Notes: generated from the sequence alone by a model not told the origin. Positions 47,524 through 60,003 are shown, numbered from the stretch's first letter. The stretch: 64,000 bases of DNA from Pyronema omphalodes (GCA_024516155.1 JAJJXM010000008.1:124001-188000), one strand, 5' to 3'. Program-made: numbers and translations.

Positions 47524-47857
47524 TACTTGCTCTGCTGTGGAGGCGCAGCACTTCTGAGGCTGGGACAACAATTATCGACGAAGCACAAAAAACAAAAGAA
47601 AGCGAAGGTACAAGGACGACTCAGATCGACAAGGACAGGGTGGCTGTCGTGTTGGCGGCTGCGGATGCCAACGCATCACTCCAATCGAATTTTTTCTTCT
47701 GCACCTCCAATCATACGCCCACTTACAACCATCAGAAATTAACCAGGATAAACAGGCAGAACGCAGACAGCTGTCCAATCGACGTGGAAGCGCAAACAAG
47801 TTGTTTATTTGGTAATCTGTAACGACATCAAAGAGAAGGAATTGCTGTTCAGCAACA

Positions 47858-47896
47858 CCAGCAGCGCAGCAGCAGCAGCAGCAGGAGAAGCAGCAG
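47858..47896 (+). repeat. CAG triplet repeat
   Basis: CAG triplets with a few interruptions (CAGCAGCG, then a run of CAGs, then GAGAAGCAGCAG). Complementary in sense to the CTG repeat upstream. Confidence 0.88.
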
Positions 47897-49154
47897 AACC
47901 CCCCCGACACCAGGTATGTCCGTCCGTGTTGCCGTCCATCCCTCTCCCGCCTACACACTACTGCGCACACCAAAGGAGCCTGCTCACCCCTCAAAGTAAA
48001 AAAAAACCGACAGGGTTGCTACCACCACGACCTCGACACCACCAGTACGGCAGCCTATACGTACACCACCGCCAGATTTGACGCGGAAGTGCTCACTCAT
48101 ATCTCGACGCCCCCCTCCCTCTCAAATCCCGGCGGCCACACACATCATCTCACGAAGGAACACATTTTTCGCCCACAGAAAACACAGACCACACAGATTC
48201 CTCAAATCCGCGAATCCATAAAACAGAATCAAAATCTGTAAGTGAACAAGTCCAGATTTACCCATAGGGTTCCGGGAGAGGCTGCCACGGAATATCTTCT
48301 GCCTTTCACTGTGAACCCGCACTTGTGTTTCCCCCGTGTCTCCCCCAGAGTCAGCAAGCAAATCCTGGGTTGTTTGCCTGAGGTACGGTTGGAGATGTCT
48401 TTAATCCTTCCATCTCTGTTGACTTTCCACCCCTCCCCCCCTCGAGTACCACAACAAGCTTGTTACATACAACACATCACACTTTTCCTAGCCTGCAGCT
48501 ACCGACGTACGCCCCACCACCTCCGCCGAATTTTGCTAACACAATGTTATTGCCGTGCTAGGAAAGACATATCGCCAACGCAACGAACAGCAAAGACACG
48601 TGCGGAGCTCTCAGAACACTGAACAACAGGCCCAAGTGCGCCCAGCATCAGAAAAACGAAATTGAAAGTCTTTGACGACCATTGATACTGAATAAAGAAG
48701 AAAAGATAAAGGTTCTCACCCTACTGCTTGCACACGACTGCCTGTCTTTCACTGCACATCCATTAAACTGCGAACAACCAATTGCTATTGGTTAATCGTT
48801 CCCCTAATCACCCTCCGCGTACCCCCAAGGTCCCTCGCCGTTTACTGGTCTGGCCATCCACCCTTTAGTGAAGCCCGCAATTGTGTTTTGCCGCTTACAT
48901 GATGACTTGATGCTGATATTCCACAAGGATAGATTTTGATATTCTCCGATTTATCCAACCAGTACGTTTTAACAATAGCTCGTGATACCTACCGGCACAG
49001 ACGCATCCTCATTCTCTTAGCATAACCGCACCCGCCGAACTACACGTTCGTATTCGATTTTTATAACGTCAAGTGCTACCATATCTGTACCGGTACTGAC
49101 CAGTTCTCAGTGAATTCTAGGACTCAAGGTTCGCATTTTCCACCAAATTACAAC

Positions 49155-50285
49155 ATGGAAGCCTATGGTCCTCGATTCCAGGCGCCCACTCACCATCTAC
49201 ACGGCCCCGGCGCAACCTTCAACACCCAGCACAATCCCGCAGCTGTTCCTGGAGGTAACAGCGGATCCCCACATATTCCCGGTGCCAATATGCACTCAGC
49301 GGCCGGCCAGCACTCAGCATCATTACACGCTGCCAACCATGGAGGTTTCTACAACTACGTTGCGACAGGAAGCAATGGAAACTCATTTTACGGATACGGA
49401 GATGGAGGACTCTCCATGTCAGTTCCCGGCGGTCAGAAGAGCTCACCAAGGATCAATCCCGCGGCAGTTAAGGTGAAGCAAGAAAGGCCGCAACAGCGAT
49501 CCCCGCAAATGGCCACAAGCGGTGTACCAATGTCTAGCCAGTCAGTAGGAATGCAGGCACAGCAGTCCGCCGTACAGAACCAGGGCATGCCTAGCACCCC
49601 CCAGATGAACGCTGCCCGGCGGCTAAGTCATCCCCATGGCCCCACTGGCAGTCCCGGAATTCATAATACACCGCAATCCGCGGGTCGTGCCTCGATTCCC
49701 CCACAGCCCACCACACCACAGCAAGCCCCTGCGCAGTTAGGACCTCCTCAACCCCCACAGCAACATACACCAGTACAGGCCCACCAGGCATCACCAGAAA
49801 TCGTGGCTGCCGAGGAGACACCATTATACGTAAATGCAAAGCAGTTCCATCGGATATTGAAGCGCCGTGTAGCGCGTCAGAAGTTGGAGGAAGCGCTTCG
49901 TCTTACCAGCAAACAAAGAAAGCCTTACTTGCACGAGTCTCGACACAACCATGCTATGCGACGACCAAGAGGACCCGGAGGACGGTTCTTGACGGCAGAT
50001 GAGGTTGCAGCTATGGAGCGGGATAAGAAGGGAGCTGAGAATGGAGAAGATGGAAAGGCACAGCAGGACAAGAATCAGACCCGGACACCGAACAAGCAGC
50101 AGCCACGCATGGGAGCGCCCCCGCTAAATACACCGTCCACTGGGGGGTCGATGAAGCGGAAAGCAGGAGCAGCAGGATTACCAAACTCAAGTCCCTTGAA
50201 GAAGACAAAGCCAACCGGTCCTACAAACGGAAGGATGGTTAGGCAACAGACGGATAGTGATGAAGATGCATTCCCTGCGGAATAA
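49155..50285 (+). CDS. HAP2: CCAAT-binding transcription factor subunit HAP2/NF-YA
   Basis: The DNA-contacting subunit of the heterotrimeric CCAAT-binding complex (HAP2/3/5; HapB in Aspergillus), a nuclear regulator of respiration, nitrogen and iron genes. A single exon of 376 residues. The NF-YA core spans about residues 220-282: [18 protein letters not shown] (subunit association), a linker, then the [22 protein letters not shown]-binding part (last 19 residues). The rest is Gln/Pro/His-rich (N-terminal half) and basic, Ser/Pro-rich (C-terminal half, SPLKKTKP), typical of fungal HapB. The ATG at 49155 (CAACATGGAA) is the first in frame; the frame is open upstream to an acceptor-like CAG at 49109, consistent with a leader intron. 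A CCAAT minisatellite lies elsewhere in this window, before DNM1. Confidence 0.96.
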   Translation: MEAYGPRFQAPTHHLHGPGATFNTQHNPAAVPGGNSGSPHIPGANMHSAAGQHSASLHAANHGGFYNYVATGSNGNSFYGYGDGGLSMSVPGGQKSSPRINPAAVKVKQERPQQRSPQMATSGVPMSSQSVGMQAQQSAVQNQGMPSTPQMNAARRLSHPHGPTGSPGIHNTPQSAGRASIPPQPTTPQQAPAQLGPPQPPQQHTPVQAHQASPEIVAAEETPLYVNAKQFHRILKRRVARQKLEEALRLTSKQRKPYLHESRHNHAMRRPRGPGGRFLTADEVAAMERDKKGAENGEDGKAQQDKNQTRTPNKQQPRMGAPPLNTPSTGGSMKRKAGAAGLPNSSPLKKTKPTGPTNGRMVRQQTDSDEDAFPAE

Positions 50286-53200
50286 GAATAAGACTTAGGA
50301 AATTACTGTTTTGGGTTGAAGGAAGGTGTTTAGGTGCAATTTGGGCTGGTGCTTGCAACAGAGGATATCCAGTAAGAAGAAACTTAGGAACGGCATGGTG
50401 CCGGACGGATTATATTTGATGGCAGGATGTTATATTTTTCATTTGTTTTTTCTTATTTTCTTAATCCCGGATCCGAGATGAAATGACCAACGATTGCGAG
50501 ATACGATTTTATGCAGCGACGAAAGAAGGTGTGATCTTGCACTCAACGATACACATCCCTAACTACCACACGCATAACATAACGTCTATTCTTATTCGTT
50601 ATTTTCAGTCATCTCTTCTAGGCCGCGGGATGGGGAAGTAACAATGGTTTTCTTTGTTTTGATATTTGATATTAGCGATTTATGTTTTTCTTTTTCGGGA
50701 ATGGCGGAACAATTGGAGACATGGAGAAACGAGGAGGATATCACCGAATGAGTGATGGGATTGGCGTTATTGAGATAAGATGGAATTCACGACTAGGGGT
50801 TGTCTTTTTCCTTTTTTCTTTTCTTTTTCAAGATTTTTCCTTATCACGGAACTAGGAGACCTTTTCCTTTGTATAACTTTTTCTTTTATATTTTGTGGAT
50901 TTGATTTTTTGGGATCTTGCATTGCGTGTGGTTTTTGGAATTTGTATTGCAGTTAGGGATTTACTACAACTATACATCAATTGGGAAACAAAAAACATTT
51001 CTTTTTTTGATATCACGGAATTACACATATCTAGAGTATGGTACGATACCGAGGGGTTCGGGCTTTCGTTCTTCACTGTTTTTTCTTTTCTTGTTTTTGG
51101 AATTTGTTTGCATGGACTGGTGTTACATTCGTTTCGAACTTTCTTTGGAATAATTATTGTCTTTTCATCAAAGCTCAATTCGGCTTATTTTCTTGTCATT
51201 TCTTACTTATATCTAGGGAGAGCCACAGAAAGGATTGAAGAAATACATCTTTTGCACAATGAAAATCCCTCCTCCTCTTGTGGAAATCCTTTCATCCAAG
51301 GCATCAACAGCTACATACTTACTGAATTATTAATTTGCCACCCACCCGGCATCTCCGCTCGCCATCACTCAAATCATATTATTGAGCCCTTTTCTTGACA
51401 TCTCTCATACGTATCCATAGTTTTCAAGACAATTGGAATTACTTTCAATCACACTCCTCAGTAAGGTAAGTGAGGTGTATATCCCCCGTAAGGCGACGAT
51501 GGAGTTGACCCCCCTCCCCCCTCCCCCTCCCCACCGCCCCCACTGCTCCCGCTTACAGAGTGGGGCTTGTACAGTATCATAATTTTGCTGGTCCCCGCTT
51601 ACCTTATCATTTCATATGATACTGGACTATACTTAACTTTACTGTACCGTACTATACTGTACCATAGCGCCGCCTATGTGTCAATCAATGTACCCGCGCA
51701 GCCCGCTGGTATGGGGGCGGGTGGGGATGGGGGGTGAAGGGGGGGTGGGGAAGGGGGAGGAGGAGAGGGGAATGCAAGGTTCTGCCTTACCGCATGGTGG
51801 TAGGGTGGGTAATGTAATCAGGTATTCTATTCAGGTAGTCGTGCAGTCAGGCAGAATACATATTCGAAGGTGTTGGCTGTGATCTTAAAGATAGATTTTA
51901 TGAGTTGAAAAATGGAAATAGAAGTGGGAGGAAATGGTGGTATGGTGCTTGGGGAATTGATGAGGTTAATGAGAAGGAATGTCTTATCCTCCTCTCGCCT
52001 CGCCTGAAGATCGGCTTGATATTGAAGTGGATAAGTCAATTGACGTGGTTGAAAGATTTGATGTTACGCTTTTTACAAATACAGTACTGTATTTAGTTTT
52101 CGAAGGTATGGAGTCATACATTGAGTAACATCAATAACATCAACTCGAAGTAACGAACTACGAACTAGAAACTAGGCATCATACGAACTACAATTACGAA
52201 CTACGAACTATGTACTAGTAACAAACACCCCTCACCCTCACCCCTTACGTTCCTCCTAGTTGAGGATCGACTGTACATATGTACGCATAGCTGCTGCTGC
52301 TTCTGCGGGGGATGGGGGATGGGTGGTGGCCACACTCCAACCATGGGTCTGTGCTTTGCATAGTTGTATGGTGCCATATGTATACATACAGATTTTAGAT
52401 CATAGATAGGCTAAAGATGGTTTTTATCTATTGGTTGAAGAATTGGCGTTGATTTACCGGATGTGCGGTGATCTAATTAATGGCCTTGTGAGGCTATGCG
52501 AGGCTTGGGTAAGGCTTTTAAAGGCTATGCGAGGCTTCGCGAGATTTCACACGGCTGTGTAAGGCTTTGTTTTTAAGTATTATTTTTAAGGTCGGTCTAT
52601 TTATTGATTTATAACAACCGGATAATTTGAATTGCGACTCGGGATGACGACTCGGAATAAACAAAGAAAAAATGAGAATTCAATTCAATTCATTCCCGAC
52701 CCGCGATGGGGTATATACCAGGGATGAGTTGAGATCCAAAAGTCTTGTCTTCTAGTATGATGTAAACGTTATATGTCATCTCATTAACGTTTATCCATTT
52801 CATTGTGAGTATCCGTGTACCACCACATCACATTCACCCCTCCCCTCCCCCCCCTCCCTGGTCGCTCATGCTCATGTCAAAATAAAGTTTTTTGAAACCC
52901 CGGACGGGCCGGCTTCCGATTTTAAGTTTAACCCTTTCACTTTTCAATGCAGCAAAACAATTGTTTTTTTTTTTCTTTTCGTTGGTTTGCATGTTTGCGC
53001 GCGATTTTTTTATCTAGCCAGTAGTTTTCATTAATTGAGGTTTTTTGTTTTGTTCTTTTGGACCAGTCTTAAATGTAACTATGTAGACCCTGTATCAATT
53101 CTTCCTTTGTTTTTCTTTTTGTTTTTTGTTTTCCCAGCAACGGATGCGACGGGTAATTCCTTTCTGCCTGTCCCGGGTACTAAATTATTCCAAGATCCGG

Positions 53201-55565
53201 GTAAGGTTATTATTAACATATTAACAACTACATATCATATCATATAACAAACAACAAGGGGTATTTTTTCTAGAAAACTTTGTTTTCTAATCCTAGCGAA
53301 TTTTTTAATAGTGTTACTAAAAACTTCATCATAAATCACTCATGCATAGGTAGGATAGGATAGGGATCAGCGGAGTACTGAATCCCGGCTTTTACATACA
53401 AACGGACTTTTGCAACAACAACAAAGCAAACGGATAGATGCTGTAAGAATCAAATTAGGAATATAACATGAGCATGCGAGACGGAACCTTAGGATGTGCG
53501 ACGTGGTCTCACCGGATGTGTTGGGAAATCGGGATGGGATGCAAGATGCAAGATGGCGCGGGTACCGGTGATACGTAGATCATGATAGATGACTCGGGAA
53601 GGGCTTGATGAGATGTACTTCTACTCAGGTACTATAGAATACTATGATATAGGTTTTAAACTAAAGAATTGTATAATGCAACTAGGGTACTTCCTCCGAT
53701 GAACCCGAACTATGTCATTATTGTTTCCAATAATATTTGGAGGAATAAACCCAGCGGTGCGGATTCTTTCGAAATACATAGTCATTGTCTCACCGGGAAT
53801 CTACTTGGAATGATGCTAATAAACGTATACTACGTATCAGATGCGGGTTTATGCTAGATAGACTCTTGTATCGGACGATACGATTATTCTGGTGAGTGTT
53901 GACACTGGTAGGCGTTGTCTCAGAAGATCGAGTGACATAGTGGAATCGGAACAACATCTAGATTCAACTTCAGATGCAATCTGTCCTCAACCACTCTTCT
54001 CAACAGAGATGTAGATACTAGTGAGATCCTTGGTATCCGGGGCGACGTCGGTATCCGGTGAATCTTCGGAGAATATACGAAAATTCCATTCTTTAGAAAG
54101 GTGATATTAGCTAAGGCATGGCAAATTCTTCTATGGCTAAAGTGCCACGGAAAAACAGAAGATTAGAAATCAAAAATTGTTTATCACAAAAAGAAACAAT
54201 TTTAAAATACCAGTGTAGATGGTAATGAGCATGTGTCGTCTCGGGTTTTCTGAAACAAGACTTCGACTCAACTGAGACAACCCTGAAATAACTAAGGGTG
54301 ATTTTCAGCCTTTTATTTCGTATTTACCAGTCAAAAGTTGAAACAATATGGTTAAAAATACTCACTTGAAACATTTCCGTGGAGTAAATGAAGGTCCAAA
54401 AAGATGCCAGCTTTCCAAATATTCTAAATACTCGATGATACAGTCCCTTCAGCTACAAATAAATTGAAAATATTTCTTCGGGAACCCCCCATATTATCCA
54501 TTGAAACAATGTTTGGGGTCTTAAGCCGACTCGGCTCGAGCCCAGCCTATATGTTGAGCCGGCTCGGTCTCATCCAAACTAATTGGACCGCGCTTAGCAT
54601 AAAGACCTGATTTTAATCCCCGAGACGTCTCGTCTCATGTCCATCACTAGAAATAGATTAAAGTATTGATACCAACTCAAGGTGCGGCTCGCGCGGCGGA
54701 AATACTGAATACATTGAATCATCAGACCGAACTCTTTGTTACACCCGAGTCAGCACGTGCACTATGGGAACGGTATTTCCCTCTTGGTTAGTAATTCCTT
54801 TCTTCGCCAGAAATCACATTGTGATTTTACGGCCACCTATGGGCATATATTTACTTTTTACTGAAGCGCTACGTCAGATAACATTTTCAGTTACTGAAGC
54901 ACCATAATTTGGTTACAATTTACCGAATTTCAAATCAAAAGTCTAAAGTTAGCAGTTTGAACCTTACTCGATGTTTTATGATACAAGCCAGACTTGATCT
55001 ACCATACCGTAAATCATAATCGGTTATGCAACCGTTTCAAACCCATAGCACGTGGGGTTTAAGGCGATGTTCCGTAAAAGTACTACGAACTAGTGCTCAT
55101 GCAGTGATACATATCGCAATCGATAATAGAGATTACATGGCCATGCATGCGGTGGTCCAGATAAGACAAATATCAACGTTCTATGTTTGTAACCGAGAAA
55201 CGCGGGGGAGGAGGGGTAAATAATGGAATACATCTCATTTTAAGAGTTAACTAACGGGAGAATAAAACTTGGCATAACGGTTGAGAAAACAACGTTCACG
55301 GGTGATAATTCGTATATCGTGTTATCTACACGTGATATCATCTAATCTGTTGGCTGATTGCTCAAGCAATGCGGCTCTGCGTGGAAGCTTCTCTAGTGGG
55401 GGAAGCTCCCCTCACCTCACGTCGTCACGGATCTAGCTCCAGCTCAACGCGTCCTCCACCTAAGAAAATAATTACCTCCATTAACATCGAATTTACGTTC
55501 CCACCGTTTCGGTTTAGATAGAGTACTCCGCCTCGTACGCCCGAACGATTTACCCCGCCATCACC
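50286..55565. other. Gene-poor stretch between HAP2 and CSN4
   Basis: No gene recognised in 5.3 kb. The left end should hold the HAP2 3' UTR, T-rich to about 51150. Other contents: C-rich and G-rich runs (51508-51545, 51710-51770), ACGAACTA octamers (52148-52215), GAGGCTATGC/AGGCTTTT decamers (52490-52565), and a short inverted repeat with AGCC(G)ACTCGGCTC/GAGCCGGCTCGG arms (about 54522-54568). Right end holds the CSN4 promoter. Confidence 0.5.
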
Positions 55566-56816
55566 ATGGCATCCACCGACATCAGCTCCCAACTTCAGTC
55601 TCTAGAAATGTCCTCTGCCTCTCAAGGCGACAAAGCGACTGCTTTCACTAGCCTTCTTCACCAACTTATCTCCAATTCAAACGCTGAGCTCGAAGCAAAC
55701 CTTAAAGCCTTCATCGACACTGTGTTACGCGATGCTGTCGGCATTGTCACCTCCCGTCCTGTTCTCAGCGAATGTGTCTCCTCTATCCGCCAGATCCCCG
55801 ATATCGGAATCAAGAAGGCCGTCTACGTCTATACCCTAGAAAAGCTTCGCCCAAAGATTATTTCCTTCGAAGAGCAAGATTGTAACATTCGTGAAGCTTT
55901 GGCAGAGATTTATGAGCATGAGAAGCTGCACAAAGATGCGGCGGAAGTTTTGCGAGGGATACAGCTTAACCCTCATCAGAGACAAATTACGGACGAGTTT
56001 AGACTGAAAGTATATGTGAGGATTATGTGGAATTTGTTGGAGGATAATGAGGCTACCGCGGCGGGTGATTACCTGAACAGGGCAACATCATTGATTCACA
56101 CTTGCCAGGATCCCATAATCAATTTGCAGTTCCAAATGTGTCAGGCGAAGATTTACGATTCGAAGAGGGATTTCTTGAATGCGGCTTCGAAATACCACCA
56201 GCTCTCTATCTCTGCGGGACTGTCGGAGGAGGAGAAGATGCAGTGTTTGTCGTCAGCTATTACTTGTGCTGTATTAGCTGGTGCTGGACCGTTACGTTCT
56301 AGATCACTGGCGACGCTTTACAAGGATGATCGCTCTCCTCTACTACAGAAGGATTACTCACTGCTGGAGAAGATGCACCTCGACCGATTACTTTCCCCCA
56401 AAGAGGTCGATGAATTCGCTGCTCGTTTAAAACCACACCAAGTTGCAAGTCTCGGCGACGGAACTACTGTCTTGACCAAGGCAGTAATTGAGCACAACCT
56501 CCTTGGAGCTTCAAAATTGTACAACAATATTGGAACTCAGGAACTGGGATTGTTGTTGGGGCTTTCGGAATGGAGAGCGGAGGAATATGCCGCGAGAATG
56601 ATTGAGCAGGGGAGAGTGGCGGGACAGATTGATCAGATTGATAGATTGATCTACTTTGATTCTACGGCGGCAACAGGAGGAGCTCAGAAAGGGAGACAGA
56701 TGAGAAGGTGGGATGAGAATTTGGAAGCATTGACCCAAGCAGCGGAGAATATTACTAGTATGTTACAGAATGAATGTCCGGTAGGTCGTCTGAGTGAAAT
56801 GATGAAAGGCATGTAA
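55566..56816 (+). CDS. CSN4: COP9 signalosome complex subunit 4
   Basis: A PCI-domain subunit of the COP9 signalosome, the nuclear/cytosolic complex that removes Nedd8 from cullins and, in filamentous fungi, links light, development and secondary metabolism. A single exon of 416 residues, near the usual length. Landmarks: RPVLSECVSSIR region, EEQDCNIREALAEIYEHEK, AAEVLRGIQL, FQMCQAKIYDSKRDFLNAASKYH (first part), then the C-terminal PCI winged-helix core around HNLLGASKLYNNIGTQELG (residues about 309-328) and IDQIDRLIYFD. The ATG lies in a good context (CACCATGGC). Convergent with the next gene, with 325 bp between stops. The Rpn5 lid paralogue is less likely given the CSN4-like core. Confidence 0.93.
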   Translation: MASTDISSQLQSLEMSSASQGDKATAFTSLLHQLISNSNAELEANLKAFIDTVLRDAVGIVTSRPVLSECVSSIRQIPDIGIKKAVYVYTLEKLRPKIISFEEQDCNIREALAEIYEHEKLHKDAAEVLRGIQLNPHQRQITDEFRLKVYVRIMWNLLEDNEATAAGDYLNRATSLIHTCQDPIINLQFQMCQAKIYDSKRDFLNAASKYHQLSISAGLSEEEKMQCLSSAITCAVLAGAGPLRSRSLATLYKDDRSPLLQKDYSLLEKMHLDRLLSPKEVDEFAARLKPHQVASLGDGTTVLTKAVIEHNLLGASKLYNNIGTQELGLLLGLSEWRAEEYAARMIEQGRVAGQIDQIDRLIYFDSTAATGGAQKGRQMRRWDENLEALTQAAENITSMLQNECPVGRLSEMMKGM

Positions 56817-57141
56817 TCTTTCTAATGCTGTAATTAGGAATATGTGGCGGCGAACTTGGCTCATTGAGCGTTGTTAATGGATTAAGAGCATAATCTTTTC
56901 GGGATTTTTATGGCGTTATTGTGTTTATTGTTTAGCCAGTTTGTAGGAACTGGGAACCGTATTGTACTCAGAATTTTTAGTAAGCTGCTAAGTGATGTCA
57001 AAATTAGAGGAAAGGGAATGGTGTTACCGGAACCCAATATCCTCACGGTGGAAATCTGTAATTGATTAAATCCAGAAAACCATAGCGCATCACTCATTAT
57101 CGGTCCAGTTTGCACAGTGGTTTCATTTTTTTTGCGAGCTA
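56817..57141. other. Convergent 3' region of CSN4 and the next gene
   Basis: 325 bp between two stop codons. No gene or clear repeat; should hold both poly-adenylation regions. Confidence 0.6.
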
Positions 57142-58092
57142 TCAAAAGCCTGTAAATTTGAGAAAAGGCTTTCCCTTTCGATACCAGATTTTTCCCCGTG
57201 CATCCAGTTCCATTATTTTTTCATCCGTCACACCACCCCCGCCCTTTTTCTGTTTTTCTCCAGTATCTTCTTCACTTTGCGGAACCTTAACCCCCACTCC
57301 TTTCTCAATCATCCTCCTCTTGCCACCCACTTGGTCTTTCTCCTTTTCGGCGTTCAATATCTCCTCCAACTTACGCAGCCTTTCTTCCTCCTCTATCTCC
57401 TTCCTCTTCTTCTCTTCCTCTAACAATCTCTGTTTCTCTTTTTCCAACATCTCTGCTTCCCTCAATTCCCTCTCATCATCCCACCAAGCCTCCAGCTCCT
57501 TAAATCCCTCTAGTTTTGAGAGTTGTTCCAAATCCGTATTCCACCACTTTTCAGTCGTCAATCTCTTTTCGCTGGATTTCAGGTTATAAATATTCAGATG
57601 TCCATGTATTTTCCCATCCACCTTATCTTCTATCGTTGAGCTCCTCATCTTGCCGTTTTCTACATCTTCCTGATAAGTGGTATTATGTCCAACCCCATAT
57701 ACTGCCATGATAGTTCCAGGAGTTGCTGTTTCTCGAAATTCATCTCTATCTCGATATACTGATAATATAGTCTTCCGTATTTCTCCGGTTTTTGCATCAA
57801 GGATAGAGGTATGGTCCATTATGTAGTAATCGTCTTTATCATTGCGAACTTGAGGTCGAGGTTCAAGAAGAACGACAAGTACATTGGTGTAGTTATTGTG
57901 CTTTACCTCAGGTAGAGAACCGAGGGGCGTGACATGTGTACGGTTGCAGAAAGCTTCATAAAGATCCCGAGTGCCATTAGAAGGGAATGGGGTAGGTTTG
58001 AACTTTGGAGGTGCAGAAGAGAATGCAGCGGAGGATTGAGTGAAAGGTTTACTTGCGGGGGTGAAGAATCGCGGTATGTTAGGATTTGACAT
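57142..58092 (-). CDS. Hypothetical protein with charged coiled coil
   Basis: A single-exon frame of 316 residues that I do not recognise. The first 45 residues are Pro/Ser/Phe-rich (MSNPNIPRFFTPASKPF..). Residues about 60-185 look globular and alternate hydrophobic and charged residues (NVLVVLLEPRPQVR, YYIMDHTSILDAKTGEI, TIMAVYGVGHNT, HGHLNIYNL), which could be a beta-rich fold such as an OB fold; that is only an impression. Residues about 200-255 are a strong Glu/Lys/Arg coiled coil (ELREAEMLEKEKQRLLEEE). The tail is basic, ending WYRKGKPFLKFTGF. Codon use and length argue for a real gene. Start ATG (AAAATGTCAA context) is the first in frame. No signal peptide or membrane segment. Confidence 0.8.
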   Translation of the reverse strand: MSNPNIPRFFTPASKPFTQSSAAFSSAPPKFKPTPFPSNGTRDLYEAFCNRTHVTPLGSLPEVKHNNYTNVLVVLLEPRPQVRNDKDDYYIMDHTSILDAKTGEIRKTILSVYRDRDEFRETATPGTIMAVYGVGHNTTYQEDVENGKMRSSTIEDKVDGKIHGHLNIYNLKSSEKRLTTEKWWNTDLEQLSKLEGFKELEAWWDDERELREAEMLEKEKQRLLEEEKKRKEIEEEERLRKLEEILNAEKEKDQVGGKRRMIEKGVGVKVPQSEEDTGEKQKKGGGGVTDEKIMELDARGKIWYRKGKPFLKFTGF

Positions 58093-58759
58093 TTTGGATT
58101 TTCTCTGTGAAACCTGTAGACCGAATCGCGACGCGTAAAGTGGGAAGAGGGAGACGCGACGTGATCATTGAAGACGCCGCCGAGCTTCACGCGAGATGCG
58201 CCGAGCACGTGCTAGATAGCTACTGCTATATATACAGCTTTACGCGAACCTTAATGATTAACCTCCATCAACCTCCACTATAATTACAACTTACAAGCAC
58301 CATTATGCCTTTACAACTACCGGATTATTCAACGTGAAAGGTATCCCATGACAGCGGGTGTTTATTGGAAACGCTCACGCAGGACACCTCATGAGGTCGA
58401 AACGCATCCGGCGATGCAACCGCAGGTACAGGTGCACGTAGGGTTTCTCCGTGATCGACACAACTCGGCACTGTCATGCCTTACAGTGGCATCTGGGACG
58501 TTGCGTACCCGGGTCATAGGGCACAGAGGTGCAGTTATTATGTTGAAGATTAATGTTCTAACTGCAGAATAGAAACTAGGTATCTTGAATCCTCATTAAA
58601 CTCATGACCGTTGAATTCACTTCATGTCAAATTTTACGCAACCAGACTTAGGGATTCCGGCTTTGTAGATCTTATACTGACGTTGAGTTGCTCTGTGTTT
58701 TATACTAAACGTTGGTTATAATACTAACCTAGTTTGAATGAAAATTGCTACTGTACTAG
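58093..58759. other. Intergenic, upstream of the hypothetical gene
   Basis: Should hold the promoter of the minus-strand coiled-coil gene at its left end. A 74-codon frame at 58348-58572 has no known motif. Nothing else is seen. Confidence 0.5.
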
Positions 58760-60003
58760 TGATAGATTTCTCGTTTCAATATGACTTTTATGTTATGTAC
58801 ATTATGTAGTAACTGGATTCTTCGGCCAGGGTTATTTGGTAAACAAGGTTAATTTGATATAGAGAGTGTTGAAGATAGCATATGCATACACATGAAGAAA
58901 TAGGTAAATGAGCTCATGCTTAAATTGAGACGAAAACAACGCACTAGCAGCTAAAGTTCTACGATTTCTACAGAAAATCCAACTGCCGCCTGAATATCTG
59001 CGGAAGTTAGGTTATATCTTTCTTATGCTTCAATATAACTATAAAACTTCAGAATTATGGTTCATGGATACTGCTGATACAGTCATCACCGATTATCAAA
59101 ATATCTTGATCATGTGGTGAAACATATGAAGCCTCAAGATGCCAAGATCCATATTTTGAGATCTCGCTCGGTAAAGGATTTCTCTTTTAATATGCTTTTT
59201 ATGTTATGATCAGAACGAATTGTTAGCTGGGGTTATCTGGTCAATCGGAGACAGACAACTTTTTATAGAAAGTAATCAAAAACATCATTGCTATGCCGAG
59301 AAATGGATTCATAAGTCCTTACTTCTGTTTCGAACAAAAACGGCTCAACCACTAGCTACGTAAATCTTTAATTCCAAGAGTTAAAGACATGGTCCAAAGC
59401 TACACAAATAGTCAACTACTGTCTCATGAAATGTCTGTGGAAGCTAGGTTATATATTTCTGTATGTAACTATTCACATGTCATGGTTATGGATACTAAAT
59501 CGGTAATAATCGAGACAAATCAAATTGTTCTTGTAAGAAATATGGTGTTCTTACCTATAGATGTTCGTCTGACTTCAAGAGCAGGGGATACATATCTCGC
59601 AATCTCTCTCGATAAAAGATCTCCCTTTTAATATGATTATTATGCTCTGTACAGAGTAAGTTCTTTTTTGAGGGCGGTCTGGTAAACCAGAGATAACTGG
59701 ATATAGAGAGTAGTCAAGACATAATGAACATATGGATCATATAGAAAATGGACTCATAATTCTTTACTTCAATTCGAAAGAAAACAATTAAACGGCCAGC
59801 TACGGTTCTTACAGAGAAATCAACTGTCGTCTCAATGATCACGAAAACTAGGTTACATTATTCTTCTGCAACCATACAGGCTCTAACATCATAGTTCATG
59901 AATACCGGCGTAGTTAATATTAAGACATCTTGAACACTTGCCCATATATGTTCGGCTTCAAGATGACAAGATCCATATCTCGGGATCGATATATCTCACT
60001 CGG
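58760..60003. repeat. Degenerate tandem repeat, three copies of about 400-440 bp
   Basis: A landmark TTTCTC(g/t)TTT(c/t)AATATG followed by TTTTATGTTATG recurs near 58768, 59180 and 59620. Between landmarks the same order of blocks recurs: GGTTATTTGGTAAAC/GGTTATCTGGTCAATC/GGTCTGGTAAACC, then ATAGAGAGT(g/a)GT, ATGGA(c/t)TCATAA, AACAACGCACTAGC-type, CTACAGAAAATCCAACTG-type, CTAGGTTA(t/c)AT, and CAAGAT(g/c)CCATAT. The last copy ends at the CATATCTCGGGATC block near 59970-60003. Copies are diverged, so the array is old. No long open frame crosses it. Confidence 0.8.

Larger units (their letters stand above)
43040..49154. other. Gene-poor stretch upstream of HAP2
   Basis: No gene is recognised with confidence. 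Adjacent plus-strand frames at 44664-44933, 44976-45218 and 45161-45490 could be pieces of an unannotated gene but show no family motif, and I could not join them with good splice sites. CTG triplets (about 47502-47523) and CAG triplets (about 47858-47896) lie 340 bp apart in opposite sense. The final kilobase should hold the HAP2 promoter and leader; CTGACCAGTTCTCAG ending at 49109 looks like an acceptor of a 5'-UTR intron. Confidence 0.45.
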
